The translations under genes and the position numbers were made by a program. A model generated the notes under the pieces. The model was not told the origin of the DNA. It saw nothing but the letters and a program-made list of their open reading frames with translations, and ran no database searches. Shown in pieces: positions 19,377 through 28,209 of a stretch of DNA of 64,000 nucleotides. The first letter of the stretch is position 1. Every line of letters begins with the position of its first letter. This DNA is from CAYNWT01 sp964485095 (GTDB taxonomy: Bacteria > Planctomycetota > Planctomycetia > Planctomycetales > Planctomycetaceae). The stretch lies in assembly GCA_964485095.1 (NCBI GenBank), contig CAZAIB010000012.1, positions 1 to 64,000 of the forward strand, given 5' to 3'.

Positions 19377-20606
19377 TCAGTCGGCAATCCGGCCATGCAC
19401 GTTGTGGGCGTCTTCGATAATCGCGACGGTTCCTTCCACGTTTCCGATCAAACGTCGGGCTTCGTCAACATCGCCCAACGGGAACATGAATAGATCGTCC
19501 ACCAGGTCGGCATCGACGCCTGACAACAAGTACACGTCAGCCCACTGTACCGCACTCGCGATCTGCGTGGCGGCGATAAGGTCGATTGGTGACTCAAGTC
19601 GGAGCGGCTTGATGGCATCCTCTGGCGATTCAACCAACTTCAGAATCTGCAATCCCTCTGCAACGTCTTCGTTCATTTGAGAGAGAACCAGAATCTTCCC
19701 ATCGCGAGCCACAAGCCGGCGTCCTGTCGCGATGGCAGCAGCAACCTGCTTCCACCCATGCCCACCCGCATCATCGCTCACGGCAACAACGACTAACTCA
19801 GGCCGCTCATCCGGAGTCACCAGCAACTCACGCGAGACGTACTCTTTACCGCGTCGCAGGACGGGCTCAAACGCACCGGCCAAAGTGACTGCGATTCCGT
19901 TCCTCAGTGCGGGGATAGTTTGAATTGTGAACTGTGTACCCAGCAGCCAGCCAACTTCATCCACAATCTGACGCAACGGGCGACTGTCTTCAGGTTCTAA
20001 TTCAACATGCCCCTGCCCTCGCGTTTTCGCAATGGCGTCCGTCGTAGAAAGCTCCGGATAGAACGCGCTGTTAGTGCCACGAAAACCCAATAGCGGATCG
20101 AAGCCAATTCGACCGACAGTCAAAACGACATCTGCATCCGTAACCGCTCTGGCCAGCTGAATGCGTTCGCCGCCGGTCGTCGAAGCCAGATAGGCCAGAG
20201 CACTCTTGTTGTCCGGATTGTGCTGTAGCCATGTCACTTTGTCACGAACATCATCGGGCAACTGCAGTCGTGGGTCAGCACCTCCGGCCGCCTGAACAAT
20301 CACAAGGTGATCCGGTTCCACTCCGCGTTCAGCAAGTATGGACCATACCTCGGCAACAATAACCTGCAGGCCGGGCGTATCGACTTCGGCCGCAATCACC
20401 ACGACATCGTCGGGAATCACAGCCTGCGACAACGGCGGGAAATCAATCGGTGCCGAGAGAGCTTCTCGAACCGCTGCAGCTGGATCCGCCACCGCTTCAG
20501 GAGCGTAGTGCTGCCACACAACTCGTTCGGGGGGAAGTGCGAACTCGATTGATTGATCTGTTCCGAAAGTCAGCTGGTATGACTGAGTGTTTGCGTCGTC
20601 CGACAT
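19377..20606 (-). CDS. LarA-like (DUF2088) protein lacking catalytic signature
   Basis: A 409-residue protein with the overall two-domain layout of the lactate racemase LarA/DUF2088 family. In LarA the nickel-pincer nucleotide cofactor is held by a Lys in a GFSGGxK...PG segment and by several His. Here the matching segment, about residues 165-186, reads GRIGFDPLLGFRGTNSAFYPEL: the Lys is replaced by Ser and the preceding His by Asp-Pro. The N-terminal phosphate-binding DxTRP-type motif is also changed (EVDTPGL, about 74-80). Lactate racemase activity is therefore unlikely. No larB, larC or larE genes lie nearby. It may be a divergent racemase or a cofactor-free relative. The ATG start at 20606 is the only good candidate. 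Confidence 0.72.
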   Translation of the reverse strand: MSDDANTQSYQLTFGTDQSIEFALPPERVVWQHYAPEAVADPAAAVREALSAPIDFPPLSQAVIPDDVVVIAAEVDTPGLQVIVAEVWSILAERGVEPDHLVIVQAAGGADPRLQLPDDVRDKVTWLQHNPDNKSALAYLASTTGGERIQLARAVTDADVVLTVGRIGFDPLLGFRGTNSAFYPELSTTDAIAKTRGQGHVELEPEDSRPLRQIVDEVGWLLGTQFTIQTIPALRNGIAVTLAGAFEPVLRRGKEYVSRELLVTPDERPELVVVAVSDDAGGHGWKQVAAAIATGRRLVARDGKILVLSQMNEDVAEGLQILKLVESPEDAIKPLRLESPIDLIAATQIASAVQWADVYLLSGVDADLVDDLFMFPLGDVDEARRLIGNVEGTVAIIEDAHNVHGRIAD

Positions 20607-20724
20607 GGTTCCTGTCCGAGTAGAGAATCGGAAAGGTTAACGTCGCCGAGTTGCCAGTGCGAGGAAGCGTTCCGCTTCACCGGTATCCGGATGCGCTATC
20701 CCGCGGTGAGAGGGCGATTGAGAC

Positions 20725-21531
20725 CTAAATCGACTCGTCAATGACAGGATTGGTCAGCGTTCCGATGTTTTCGATGATAATTGAAACACTGTCGCCATCT
20801 TTTAGGCGGATGGGCGGCTTTCGGGCGGCTCCGACTCCATGAGGCGTACCGGTCAGAATGACGGTTCCCGGTAGCAGCTTCGTACTGCCGCTGAGGAACT
20901 CGATGAGCGTTGGAACATCGAAAATCATGTCGTTCGTGTTCCAGTCCTGCATCACCTCGCCGTTGAGTTCGGTTTTCAACTGCAGCGTATTCGGGTCTGG
21001 AATCTCATCCGCCGTCACAAGGCAAGGCCCCAGCGGACAGAAAGTCGCGAACGTCTTGCCACGGGACCACTGACCGCCCCCCTTCTTCAACTGCCAGTCG
21101 CGAGCACTCACATCGTTGGCGCACGTGTAGCCCAGAACAAAGTCTAACGCGTTTTCTTTCGAGACGTTGTGGCACTCTTTCCCAATCACAATTGCCAGTT
21201 CGCATTCGTAATCGACAAGTTCGCTGTGCAAAACCCGCGGCAGAACAATCGCCTGGCCAGGATGCTGAAGCGCGCCGATGTTTTTCATGAACAGAACCGG
21301 ATAGTCGGGGATCGGCTTCTTGCCTTCTTCGGCATGCTTCCGGTAGTTCAGTCCGATGCACAGAATGTCGACCGGCTGAACGGGAGCCAACAGTTTCGCA
21401 ACATCCGCCGCTTCGTCGGTTACGGTGTGCTGGCCAAACACACAACCTTCGATTCGTGTCTGAGACCCATCTGCGCCCTGACACCCATAGTGTGTCGCGC
21501 CGGCAGAATCCTGGTAACGAATAATCTTCAT
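20725..21531 (-). CDS. fumarylacetoacetate hydrolase family protein
   Basis: A 268-residue FAH-superfamily enzyme, the group that hydrolyses or isomerises beta-diketo acids in aromatic catabolism. The start at 21531 (MKIIRYQDSAG) is supported by AGGAAG about ten bases upstream; longer frames add unrelated sequence. The N-terminal small domain runs to about residue 60. The catalytic domain begins at DILCIGLNYRKHAEEGKKPI. The metal-binding acidic residues are visible in LVDYECELAIVIGKE (ExE) and GYTCANDVSARDWQ (Asp). The C-terminus has TVILTGTPHGVGAARKPP, the hallmark of this family. The exact substrate cannot be told. A terminator of the neighbouring gene separates it from the RGG-rich protein upstream. 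Confidence 0.92.
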   Translation of the reverse strand: MKIIRYQDSAGATHYGCQGADGSQTRIEGCVFGQHTVTDEAADVAKLLAPVQPVDILCIGLNYRKHAEEGKKPIPDYPVLFMKNIGALQHPGQAIVLPRVLHSELVDYECELAIVIGKECHNVSKENALDFVLGYTCANDVSARDWQLKKGGGQWSRGKTFATFCPLGPCLVTADEIPDPNTLQLKTELNGEVMQDWNTNDMIFDVPTLIEFLSGSTKLLPGTVILTGTPHGVGAARKPPIRLKDGDSVSIIIENIGTLTNPVIDESI

Positions 21532-21584
21532 TGATGCACTTCCTGATCCAAATGTGACACCGATGATATCGACCATCGCGCACG

Positions 21585-21615
21585 AAAAAACCCTCGCCGA
21601 ATAACTCGGCGAGGG
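21585..21615 (-). terminator. Rho-independent terminator of the RGG-rich gene
   Basis: A perfect 10-bp stem (21606-21615 with 21591-21600, five-base loop) followed on the minus strand by six T (21585-21590). It lies 34 bases beyond the stop of the gene at 21649-22740. Confidence 0.92.
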
Positions 21616-21648
21616 CTGAGGTCAATTCATCAAATGCAGCAGTAGGAA

Positions 21649-22740
21649 CTAGATAGCTCCGCCGCCACCACCGCCTCCACCTGGACGATTCGGACGACCA
21701 CTGCCGCCACCTTCTCCGCCGCCGCCACGACCACCACGGCCACCGCCGCGTTGACCGCCGCCACCGCGCTGGCCTCCTCGACCGGCACCACCACGCTGGC
21801 GACGTCGCTCAGGGAACTTGAATGCTTTGCCTTTCATCTCTTCCAACGACTTTTTCTGTTCGTCGGTCATCATGCCTTCAATGGTTTCCTTTGCCTTCTT
21901 TGCGCGTTCGTCAGTCTTCTTAGTCGCCTCGGTTTGCATCGCTCGGTATTCTTCGATCATGCTCCGATCGAAACCGCCGCTGAACATTTCATTCCTCTTC
22001 TCAGTGAATTCTTTGGTCGCCTTCTCGCCAGCCTTCTTGATTTCTTCGACCTTCTTGGCCTGCTCTTTGGACAGGTTCATCTTCGCAGCAAAATCCTTGT
22101 CCATCATCGCAGCGACAAGACCGTTTTGAAGCGTTGACTGTACCTGGATTTCGCCAAGTCGCTTCCACTGCTTATCGTCCAACAGTGCAGCAAGGATCTC
22201 GTCCGTTTCCTTATTCAGCTTCTTCATCTTCTTCGCAACTTCCGCCGCGGCTTTCTCGCGTTCTTCAGTAAACTTCTTGCGAGCTTCCGCCCGCTCATCG
22301 TCACTCATTTCCTGGTAGGCTTCTCTGTCGAAGTTATTCCGGCCACCTCGATCGTTGAAGCTTCGACGTTCTTCGTTGTATCCATCAACTGCGGCAGTGA
22401 CTGTTTCCAGGTCGTCACCTTCCAGCTTCAGTTCCTTCTGGACTTCTTCCATGCCAAGAAGCTGAGCCTTACTCATGGTTCGAGCCGTAGTCGTGCCGCC
22501 ACCGCGTTGACCGCCGAAGCCACCACCCCGCTGACCACCGAACCCGCCGCCACCACGTTGGCCGCCGAAACCTCCACCGCCACGCTGGCCGCGCTGACCA
22601 CCGCCACCACGCTGGCCACGTTGCCCGCCGCCGCGACCGCCTCGGCCACCCTCTTCCTGGGCCTGGACCGCTGAACCCGCGACCAGTGCGAACACGGCAG
22701 CCATCGCTGCGGTTCGTACTACAAAGCTAAATTTCTGCAT
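21649..22740 (-). CDS. secreted RGG/Gly-rich protein with Spy-like helical core
   Basis: A 363-residue exported protein. A signal peptide (MQKFSFVVRTAAMAAVFALV, cleavage after VQAQ) is followed by an Arg/Gly/Gln repeat region (about 29-85, units of GGQRGG and GGFGGQR). A charged helical core (about 88-315) contains LxxxQ-type repeats such as LSKEQAKKVEEIKKAG and MTDEQKKSLEEMKG, similar to Spy/CpxP periplasmic chaperone helices. A second Gly/Arg-rich tail ends GGGGGGGGAI. The repeats make the region prone to recombination. Such RG-rich exported proteins recur in planctomycetes and may bind nucleic acid or polyanions; that is inference. It has its own strong terminator, suggesting high expression. 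Confidence 0.82.
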   Translation of the reverse strand: MQKFSFVVRTAAMAAVFALVAGSAVQAQEEGGRGGRGGGQRGQRGGGGQRGQRGGGGFGGQRGGGGFGGQRGGGFGGQRGGGTTTARTMSKAQLLGMEEVQKELKLEGDDLETVTAAVDGYNEERRSFNDRGGRNNFDREAYQEMSDDERAEARKKFTEEREKAAAEVAKKMKKLNKETDEILAALLDDKQWKRLGEIQVQSTLQNGLVAAMMDKDFAAKMNLSKEQAKKVEEIKKAGEKATKEFTEKRNEMFSGGFDRSMIEEYRAMQTEATKKTDERAKKAKETIEGMMTDEQKKSLEEMKGKAFKFPERRRQRGGAGRGGQRGGGGQRGGGRGGRGGGGEGGGSGRPNRPGGGGGGGGAI

Positions 22741-22888
22741 CTGAATTGTCCTCGAACAATTTGGGTTGTCTGTTTATTCGAAACATGTAACCGCAGTTGA
22801 CTATGTAAGTTCCGGTATCATTGCACGGAATTCCGCCCCCTGACGCAATCTTAGAGACCAAATTCAGCTACCGAACGCCCAAACCCGA

Positions 22889-24415
22889 CTACTGGCGGTC
22901 CAAACTTCGATAGTTAATGGCCTCACTGAGGTGATGAGCCGCAATTTGTTCACTCTTGTCGAGATCTGCGATCGTCCGGCTGATCCTGAGAATCTTGTCG
23001 TGAGCCCGCGCGGAAAGTCCCATTTCATCCATCGCCATGCGGAGAAGTTCTTCGGCGTCCGTCGCAAGCTTGCAGTGCTTTCTAATCTGTGGCGGACGCA
23101 TGGTTCCGTTCACACTGTTCGGTGCGTCACTAAACCGTTCCGCCTGAATCGCCCTGGCGGCCAACACTTCCTCGCGCATCGCCGCACTGCTGGTGCCCTG
23201 CGTATCGTCCTTGAGTTCTCTGAACGGAACCGGAGGAACCTCAATGTGGATATCAATCCGGTCCAGCAACGGCCCACTAAGCCGACCCATGTATCGTTCG
23301 ATCTGCATCGGCGTGCAGTTGCACTGCTTCTTAGGATCGCCGCGGTAGCCGCACGGGCATGGGTTCATCGCAGCCACCAACATCAGCCTGGCCGGAAACT
23401 TCACGCTGCCCATCGCTCGCGAGATCGTGACGCAGTGATCTTCCAATGGCTGCCGCAACACCTCCAAAGTTCGCCTGGCAAACTCGGGCATCTCGTCGAG
23501 AAACAAAATCCCGTTGTGAGCCAAACTAATCTCGCCAGGCGCCGGAACACTACCACCACCCACCAGGCCAGCTTCACTAATTGTGTGATGGGGTGACCGA
23601 AAAGGCCGCAGCATTTGCAGCGGTTCACCCGGCTGCAATCGACCAACCGCACTGTAGATCCGAGTCGTCTCCAAACTCTCATCCGGAGAAAGCTCAGGCA
23701 TGACCGAACCAATCCGCTGCGCGATGAGCGTCTTACCGGTTCCGGGAGAGCCAATCATCATGATGTGATGCGAACCGGCCGCCGCCACAGTGATCGCTCG
23801 CTTGGCCGCTTCCTGACCTTTCACATCGACGTAGTCAATCGGGTACTGCCCAAGCTCAGTGCGAGCCAAATCCCAGCTAAACTGGAACGGTTCAATTGGT
23901 AGTTGACCGCTGTAGAACCCAACCGCTTCCGTCAGCGACGCCACCGGTATGACTTCAAGCCCCTCAACGACCGCCGCTTCTTTCGCGTTCCCGACCGGAA
24001 CAACAATCCCCCGCCGCCCTTCTTCGCGAGCCGCCAGCGCCATCGACAGAACACCCTTGATCGGCCGCAACGAACCTTCCAAAGACAATTCGCCAACAGA
24101 CGCGTACTGCTGTTGAATGTCAGAGGCCAACTGGCCGCTGGCCATCAACAGACCCAGCCCAATCGGTAAGTCAAACGACGGCGCGTCCTTTGGGAAGTCG
24201 GCGGGCGACAGGTTAATGACAATCCGATCGATCGATCGCGAGTAGCCACTGTTGACCATCGCGCGTTCGATGCGATGAGTGCTCTCTCGAACCGCCGCTT
24301 CTGCCAGCCCCACAAGAATGGTTTTCGGGACGGAACCGGGTGAGATATCCACCTCAACGTCGACCGACCGCGCATCGATTCCGAAAAGCGAATAGGTAAC
24401 CAGTCGTGCGAGCAT
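22889..24415 (-). CDS. comM: YifB/ComM family Mg-chelatase-like AAA+ ATPase
   Basis: A 508-residue protein of the YifB/ComM family. ComM is known as a helicase that promotes branch migration during natural transformation. The N-terminal domain starts MLARLVTYSLFGIDARSVDV and includes VNLSPADFPKDAPSFDLPIG, both hallmarks. The AAA+ core has Walker A (IGSPGTGKTLIAQRI, about residue 222), Walker B (GILFLDEMPEF, about 306) and AAMNPCPCGYRGDPKKQC with the Cys-rich insertion. The C-terminal lid has the sensor region LSAEAFNR-like SARAHDKILRISRTIADLD. Length and order are normal. The start codon ATG 24415 gives the canonical N-terminus. A terminator of the upstream small gene separates the two. Confidence 0.95.
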   Translation of the reverse strand: MLARLVTYSLFGIDARSVDVEVDISPGSVPKTILVGLAEAAVRESTHRIERAMVNSGYSRSIDRIVINLSPADFPKDAPSFDLPIGLGLLMASGQLASDIQQQYASVGELSLEGSLRPIKGVLSMALAAREEGRRGIVVPVGNAKEAAVVEGLEVIPVASLTEAVGFYSGQLPIEPFQFSWDLARTELGQYPIDYVDVKGQEAAKRAITVAAAGSHHIMMIGSPGTGKTLIAQRIGSVMPELSPDESLETTRIYSAVGRLQPGEPLQMLRPFRSPHHTISEAGLVGGGSVPAPGEISLAHNGILFLDEMPEFARRTLEVLRQPLEDHCVTISRAMGSVKFPARLMLVAAMNPCPCGYRGDPKKQCNCTPMQIERYMGRLSGPLLDRIDIHIEVPPVPFRELKDDTQGTSSAAMREEVLAARAIQAERFSDAPNSVNGTMRPPQIRKHCKLATDAEELLRMAMDEMGLSARAHDKILRISRTIADLDKSEQIAAHHLSEAINYRSLDRQ

Positions 24416-24534
24416 CGCGTGGGTTCACTCGGTGTAAAACAAGGAATCTCCATTGTTCAGCCGCAAGTGTTGAACCGCAAGTTCGCCCCGAAATCACACC
24501 GTCCAGCCCTACCAGTTTGTCCAGCGTGTATACG

Positions 24535-24570
24535 AAAACAGGCCCAACTGCACAATGCAGTGGGGCCTGT
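24535..24570 (-). terminator. Rho-independent terminator of the small membrane protein gene
   Basis: A 15-bp stem with one mismatch (24556-24570 with 24538-24552) and a three-base loop, followed on the minus strand by TTTT (24535-24538). It lies 45 bases beyond the stop of the 24616-24888 gene. The plus strand also shows a T-rich tail, so it may work in both directions. Confidence 0.8.
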
Positions 24571-24615
24571 CTCTTGTCTTAGTGGGCGAGCTTCAAGAAA
24601 GCTCAAACCTAAACA

Positions 24616-24888
24616 CTAGGAAGCGATCGCGACGTCGCTTTCCTTCGTCTGAGTGCTTTCACTCGACGGCTTCGAAAGCATCGGCGATGGGCCGCCTGTG
24701 ACAACCTTGCTTGTGTGTTCTTTCTCCGTCTTCCACATCCCGTAGGCAAACAGCCCGGTTGTGACCAGATGCAAAACAACGTAGCCAATCATCGCCGGGC
24801 CATGCAGCGCGACAACGGTTGCCAGCCAAACAGCCAACAACGTTGGAATGAGAATCGAAAGTCGTGGAATGATGCTCTTGGACGACAT
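24616..24888 (-). CDS. small two-helix membrane protein
   Basis: A 90-residue protein with two hydrophobic helices (about residues 8-28 and 33-52) and a polar Ser/Thr/Lys tail. ATG at 24888. It is followed by a clear terminator, which supports a real transcript. No family is recognised and it shares no operon with yifB/comM, which starts 200 bases further downstream. Confidence 0.65.
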   Translation of the reverse strand: MSSKSIIPRLSILIPTLLAVWLATVVALHGPAMIGYVVLHLVTTGLFAYGMWKTEKEHTSKVVTGGPSPMLSKPSSESTQTKESDVAIAS

Positions 24889-25287
24889 GTTTTCAGAAGC
24901 CTTCTCTGATCAAGCCAAATGGTCTCAGTTGGTAAGCTTAGGTCACGGGTTGGCTCCAATGCCACCACAAACTCCCCGCCGCTGAGCCTAATTACTCAAA
25001 GATTGTCTCTTTGCAGTAACGTCGACATCCGAGGTAATTCCAGAGCACCAAAACCGTCAGTGTTTGAGCAACCGCACGAAATCCCTGGTGGATGTTCGAA
25101 CCGGTTTCTCAGACACAACGCACCGAATTCGCGAGTTATAGGGATCGCACAGTCCCCGTGAAAGCGAAAACAGGCTTTTAGAGTATTCAAAACGGGTCTT
25201 TTTGTAAGCTCTTTCGCTGTGGAACAAATCAGCAAAAGACGTCAGATTGAACCACTGAATCCGTCAGGCTTAATGGAGGGATAGCCC
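24889..25287. other. divergent intergenic region
   Basis: About 400 bases between two divergently transcribed genes with no supported gene. It must contain both promoters. A purine-rich GGAGGG sits ten bases before the ATG at 25288 and is the ribosome binding site of the large surface protein. Confidence 0.45.
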
Positions 25288-28038
25288 ATGTTTTCTAATC
25301 TCGTTCTGAGATCGCTTCGCCCGCGCCATTCAGCCGCCAGAAAGCGAAAGCGCACCAATTCAGTATCTGCGCCTGTCGATGCTCTGGAAGAACGCAAACT
25401 GCTGACAATCGCATTCAATTTTGACTACAGCCTCGACACAAACAACTTCTTCAATACCGCTGCCAGAAGGAACGCGCTGGAACGGGCCGGCGATCTGATT
25501 GCGTCACACCTGGGTGACTCACTGGATGCAATTATTCCTGACGCCAGCAACAGCTGGACCGCAAACTTCACCCACCCTGGCACTGGCAACTCGACAACGC
25601 AATCGAATCTCAGCATCGGAACCGACGAGTACCTGGTCTACGTCGGAGGCAGAGATCTTGGAGGCACACTGGGCCGCGGTGGCTTTGGTGGTTTCAACTG
25701 GAACGGAAGTAGTGAGTGGGGCGACACAGTCACGAACCGTGGCCAGGCATCTAACGGAACCGACTTCGCCAGGTGGGGCGGTACTCTGACATTCAACGAC
25801 ACACAAGACTGGCACTTTGGAGAGACAGTCGAGGGCTTGGATTCGAATGAGTTCGATTTCACGACCGTCGCAATGCACGAACTGTTTCATGCCCTCGGAT
25901 TCGCGACTGGACATCCGTCGTACGACCGGTTTGTCAGTGGCACCAGTTTCACGGGGCCAAGGTCCGTCGCGGAATTCGATGGGTCAGGAAATGTTCCACT
26001 TAGCCCGGACCGAGCGCACTGGGCCAGCAACACGCTGGACTCAGGCCAGCGAACCCTCATCGATCCGTCAATCAACAGTGGTATTCGCGAACTACCAACG
26101 TTTCTCGATTGGGCCGGTCTCGACGACATCGGCTGGGACGTCACTCGGCCAGTTAACGACTGGGGGGACGCACCGTCCGACAGATATCCAACCAACAGCG
26201 CACAAAACGGAGCACGACACAACACGAGGCCCGGGCTGTTCCTGGGAGTCTACGGCGACGGAGAAAACAACGGTCAAACCTCTGATGACAGCGATGGCTA
26301 CGACGACGAAGACGGTGTTCAATTCATCGACAGACTGTTCTCCGACGACGATGCCCGGGTCAATGTCACTGCAAACCGTGATGCAGTCATCAACGCCTGG
26401 ATCGATTTTAACCTCGACGGCGACTGGGCAGACCCGGGCGAACACATTCTGGACAACGTTGACGTGTCGGCAGGATTAAACCGGCTGACATTCGACATTC
26501 CGGCCGGCGCACGAAGCGGCACCAGCTATGCCCGGTTCCGATTGAACTCAACCGGCAACCTGGAACCGACCGGAGCAGCATCGGATGGCGAAGTAGAAGA
26601 CTACGAAGTCCAAATCGTGGACGGCATTCTGGCCATTGACGACACAGCGTCAGTCGCACCCAGTGGTTCAACCAATATCGATGTCGTCGCCAACGACATC
26701 CTCTCCGATCGCGCAGAGGTAGTTAGCTTCACCGATCCGTCCAGAGGCACTGTCACGCAAAACACCGACGGAACCGTTCGTTTCACCGCCGATCCCGGCG
26801 AGTCCGGAACAACAACTTTCGATTACACAGTTGGGTTGACGCAAACCAAGCTCAGCGGCGACGGGGCAGCCGATCAATCAGGCCGGGCAACCGTCACGTT
26901 CGAAGACACACTTATCGTCGCGGCTCCGCTGGACACAACCGCGGCCGGCGCTTCCACGGGATCTGTTCGCGTCTATCGCCGAAACGGTCTGGACTGGGAT
27001 CTGGTTCAAACCATCACAGCTACCGACGAAGAAGCCGGCGACCGGTTCGGATTCTCGGTCGCCCTCGATAATGACACATTGGTCATCGGATCGCGGAGCG
27101 ACGATGACGATGGACTGAACTCAGGATCGGTATACGTTTACAAACGTGACGACGCGACCAGCAACTTCACGTTCTCACAGAAGCTTCGAGCGAGCACTGG
27201 TCGCGCTCGAGACCAGTTTGGCTTCGCCGTTGATATCGAAAACAACTTCATCGTCGTCGGCGTCAGACAGGATGACGAGAACGGAACAAACTCGGGGTCT
27301 GCCGAGTTCTTCGTTCGCCCGGACGCTGATTCAGACTTCCGATTTGGATCGCAGATTCTGCCCGACACCGTCGTTCGAGGCGACCAGTTCGGCAACGCCG
27401 TTAAGCTAAGCGGGAACCGGTTGTTTGTGGGCGCTCGCCGAGACAACAACGTCAGAACAAACGCCGGTGCCGTGTACGTGTTTGAACGCAGCGGCGACAA
27501 CTGGAACCTGGTCCAACAAATTCTGCCATCCAAGCCGGAAGACAACGGCTACTTTGGGTTCTCAATCGACGTCAACGGCGATCGCCTGGTCGTCGGTCAG
27601 CCTGCCCGAGAACGACAGAGCCGCACCGGTCGCGTATTCATTCACGAACGTAACGAAGGCGGAACGAACAACTGGGGAGTCACCGAACGCATCGATCCTG
27701 AAAACGCCAACGGAGCCAATCTCTTCGGTTTCTCAGTTTCCTTCAGCGGCAACAGAATCGCCGTCGGCGCGCCGCGGATGTCTAGTGGGTCGGTTGTCGG
27801 CGGCGACGTGCGGGTCTTCGACCGGAACGAAGGCGGAACCGACAACTGGGGGCGCACCCACCTGTTCCATGCTGACGATGAGTCCGGCGGTGACGAGTTC
27901 GGGTTCTCCACCGTCATCGACGGTGACCGACTATTCGTAGGAGCTCCATTTGAAGATGCTGCCGGGGGCAACTCGGGTTCGGTGTACTTCGAAGACCTCC
28001 GTGTTGACATTGGCCGAGTTACCATCGACATCGGCTAG
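25288..28038 (+). CDS. large surface protein: matrixin-like protease, GEVED, FG-GAP repeats
   Basis: A 916-residue exported protein. The N-terminus carries the planctomycete motif VDALEERKLLT (about residues 30-40), seen at the start of many giant surface proteins in this phylum. A metzincin-like domain follows, with HELFHALGFATGH at 197-209: His197, Glu198 and His201 fit a zinc site. The usual third His of HExxHxxGxxH (position 207) is Thr, with His209 two residues later, so activity is uncertain. A GEVED domain (about 335-450, WIDFNLDGDWADPGE and DGEVEDYEVQI) is next, then a cadherin-like VDxxAND segment (about 465-525). At least six FG-GAP/integrin-alpha-like repeats of the DxFGxSVxxxxxxLVVGA type follow to the end. 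An adhesive, perhaps proteolytic, cell-surface role is likely. Confidence 0.88.
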   Translation: MFSNLVLRSLRPRHSAARKRKRTNSVSAPVDALEERKLLTIAFNFDYSLDTNNFFNTAARRNALERAGDLIASHLGDSLDAIIPDASNSWTANFTHPGTGNSTTQSNLSIGTDEYLVYVGGRDLGGTLGRGGFGGFNWNGSSEWGDTVTNRGQASNGTDFARWGGTLTFNDTQDWHFGETVEGLDSNEFDFTTVAMHELFHALGFATGHPSYDRFVSGTSFTGPRSVAEFDGSGNVPLSPDRAHWASNTLDSGQRTLIDPSINSGIRELPTFLDWAGLDDIGWDVTRPVNDWGDAPSDRYPTNSAQNGARHNTRPGLFLGVYGDGENNGQTSDDSDGYDDEDGVQFIDRLFSDDDARVNVTANRDAVINAWIDFNLDGDWADPGEHILDNVDVSAGLNRLTFDIPAGARSGTSYARFRLNSTGNLEPTGAASDGEVEDYEVQIVDGILAIDDTASVAPSGSTNIDVVANDILSDRAEVVSFTDPSRGTVTQNTDGTVRFTADPGESGTTTFDYTVGLTQTKLSGDGAADQSGRATVTFEDTLIVAAPLDTTAAGASTGSVRVYRRNGLDWDLVQTITATDEEAGDRFGFSVALDNDTLVIGSRSDDDDGLNSGSVYVYKRDDATSNFTFSQKLRASTGRARDQFGFAVDIENNFIVVGVRQDDENGTNSGSAEFFVRPDADSDFRFGSQILPDTVVRGDQFGNAVKLSGNRLFVGARRDNNVRTNAGAVYVFERSGDNWNLVQQILPSKPEDNGYFGFSIDVNGDRLVVGQPARERQSRTGRVFIHERNEGGTNNWGVTERIDPENANGANLFGFSVSFSGNRIAVGAPRMSSGSVVGGDVRVFDRNEGGTDNWGRTHLFHADDESGGDEFGFSTVIDGDRLFVGAPFEDAAGGNSGSVYFEDLRVDIGRVTIDIG

Positions 28039-28069
28039 TCAGAACCGCGGCTTCAAACGTCAGCGATAT

Positions 28070-28088
28070 GCGTCAGTCAAACTGACGC
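28070..28088 (+). terminator. hairpin after surface-protein gene
   Basis: A perfect 8-bp stem (28070-28077 with 28081-28088) and a three-base loop lie 32 bases beyond the stop. No T tract follows, so a terminator role is uncertain. Confidence 0.4.
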
Positions 28089-28209
28089 GACATCAGATCC
28101 GGCGCAGCCCCGCACGTTGTTGTACTATCTGGTGTCACGTCAGGAATTCTCGCCAGGATTCTGTAGTCTCTGGCGAACTCCTTGCGTCCGCTCCCTGCAT
28201 CGAGAACAC

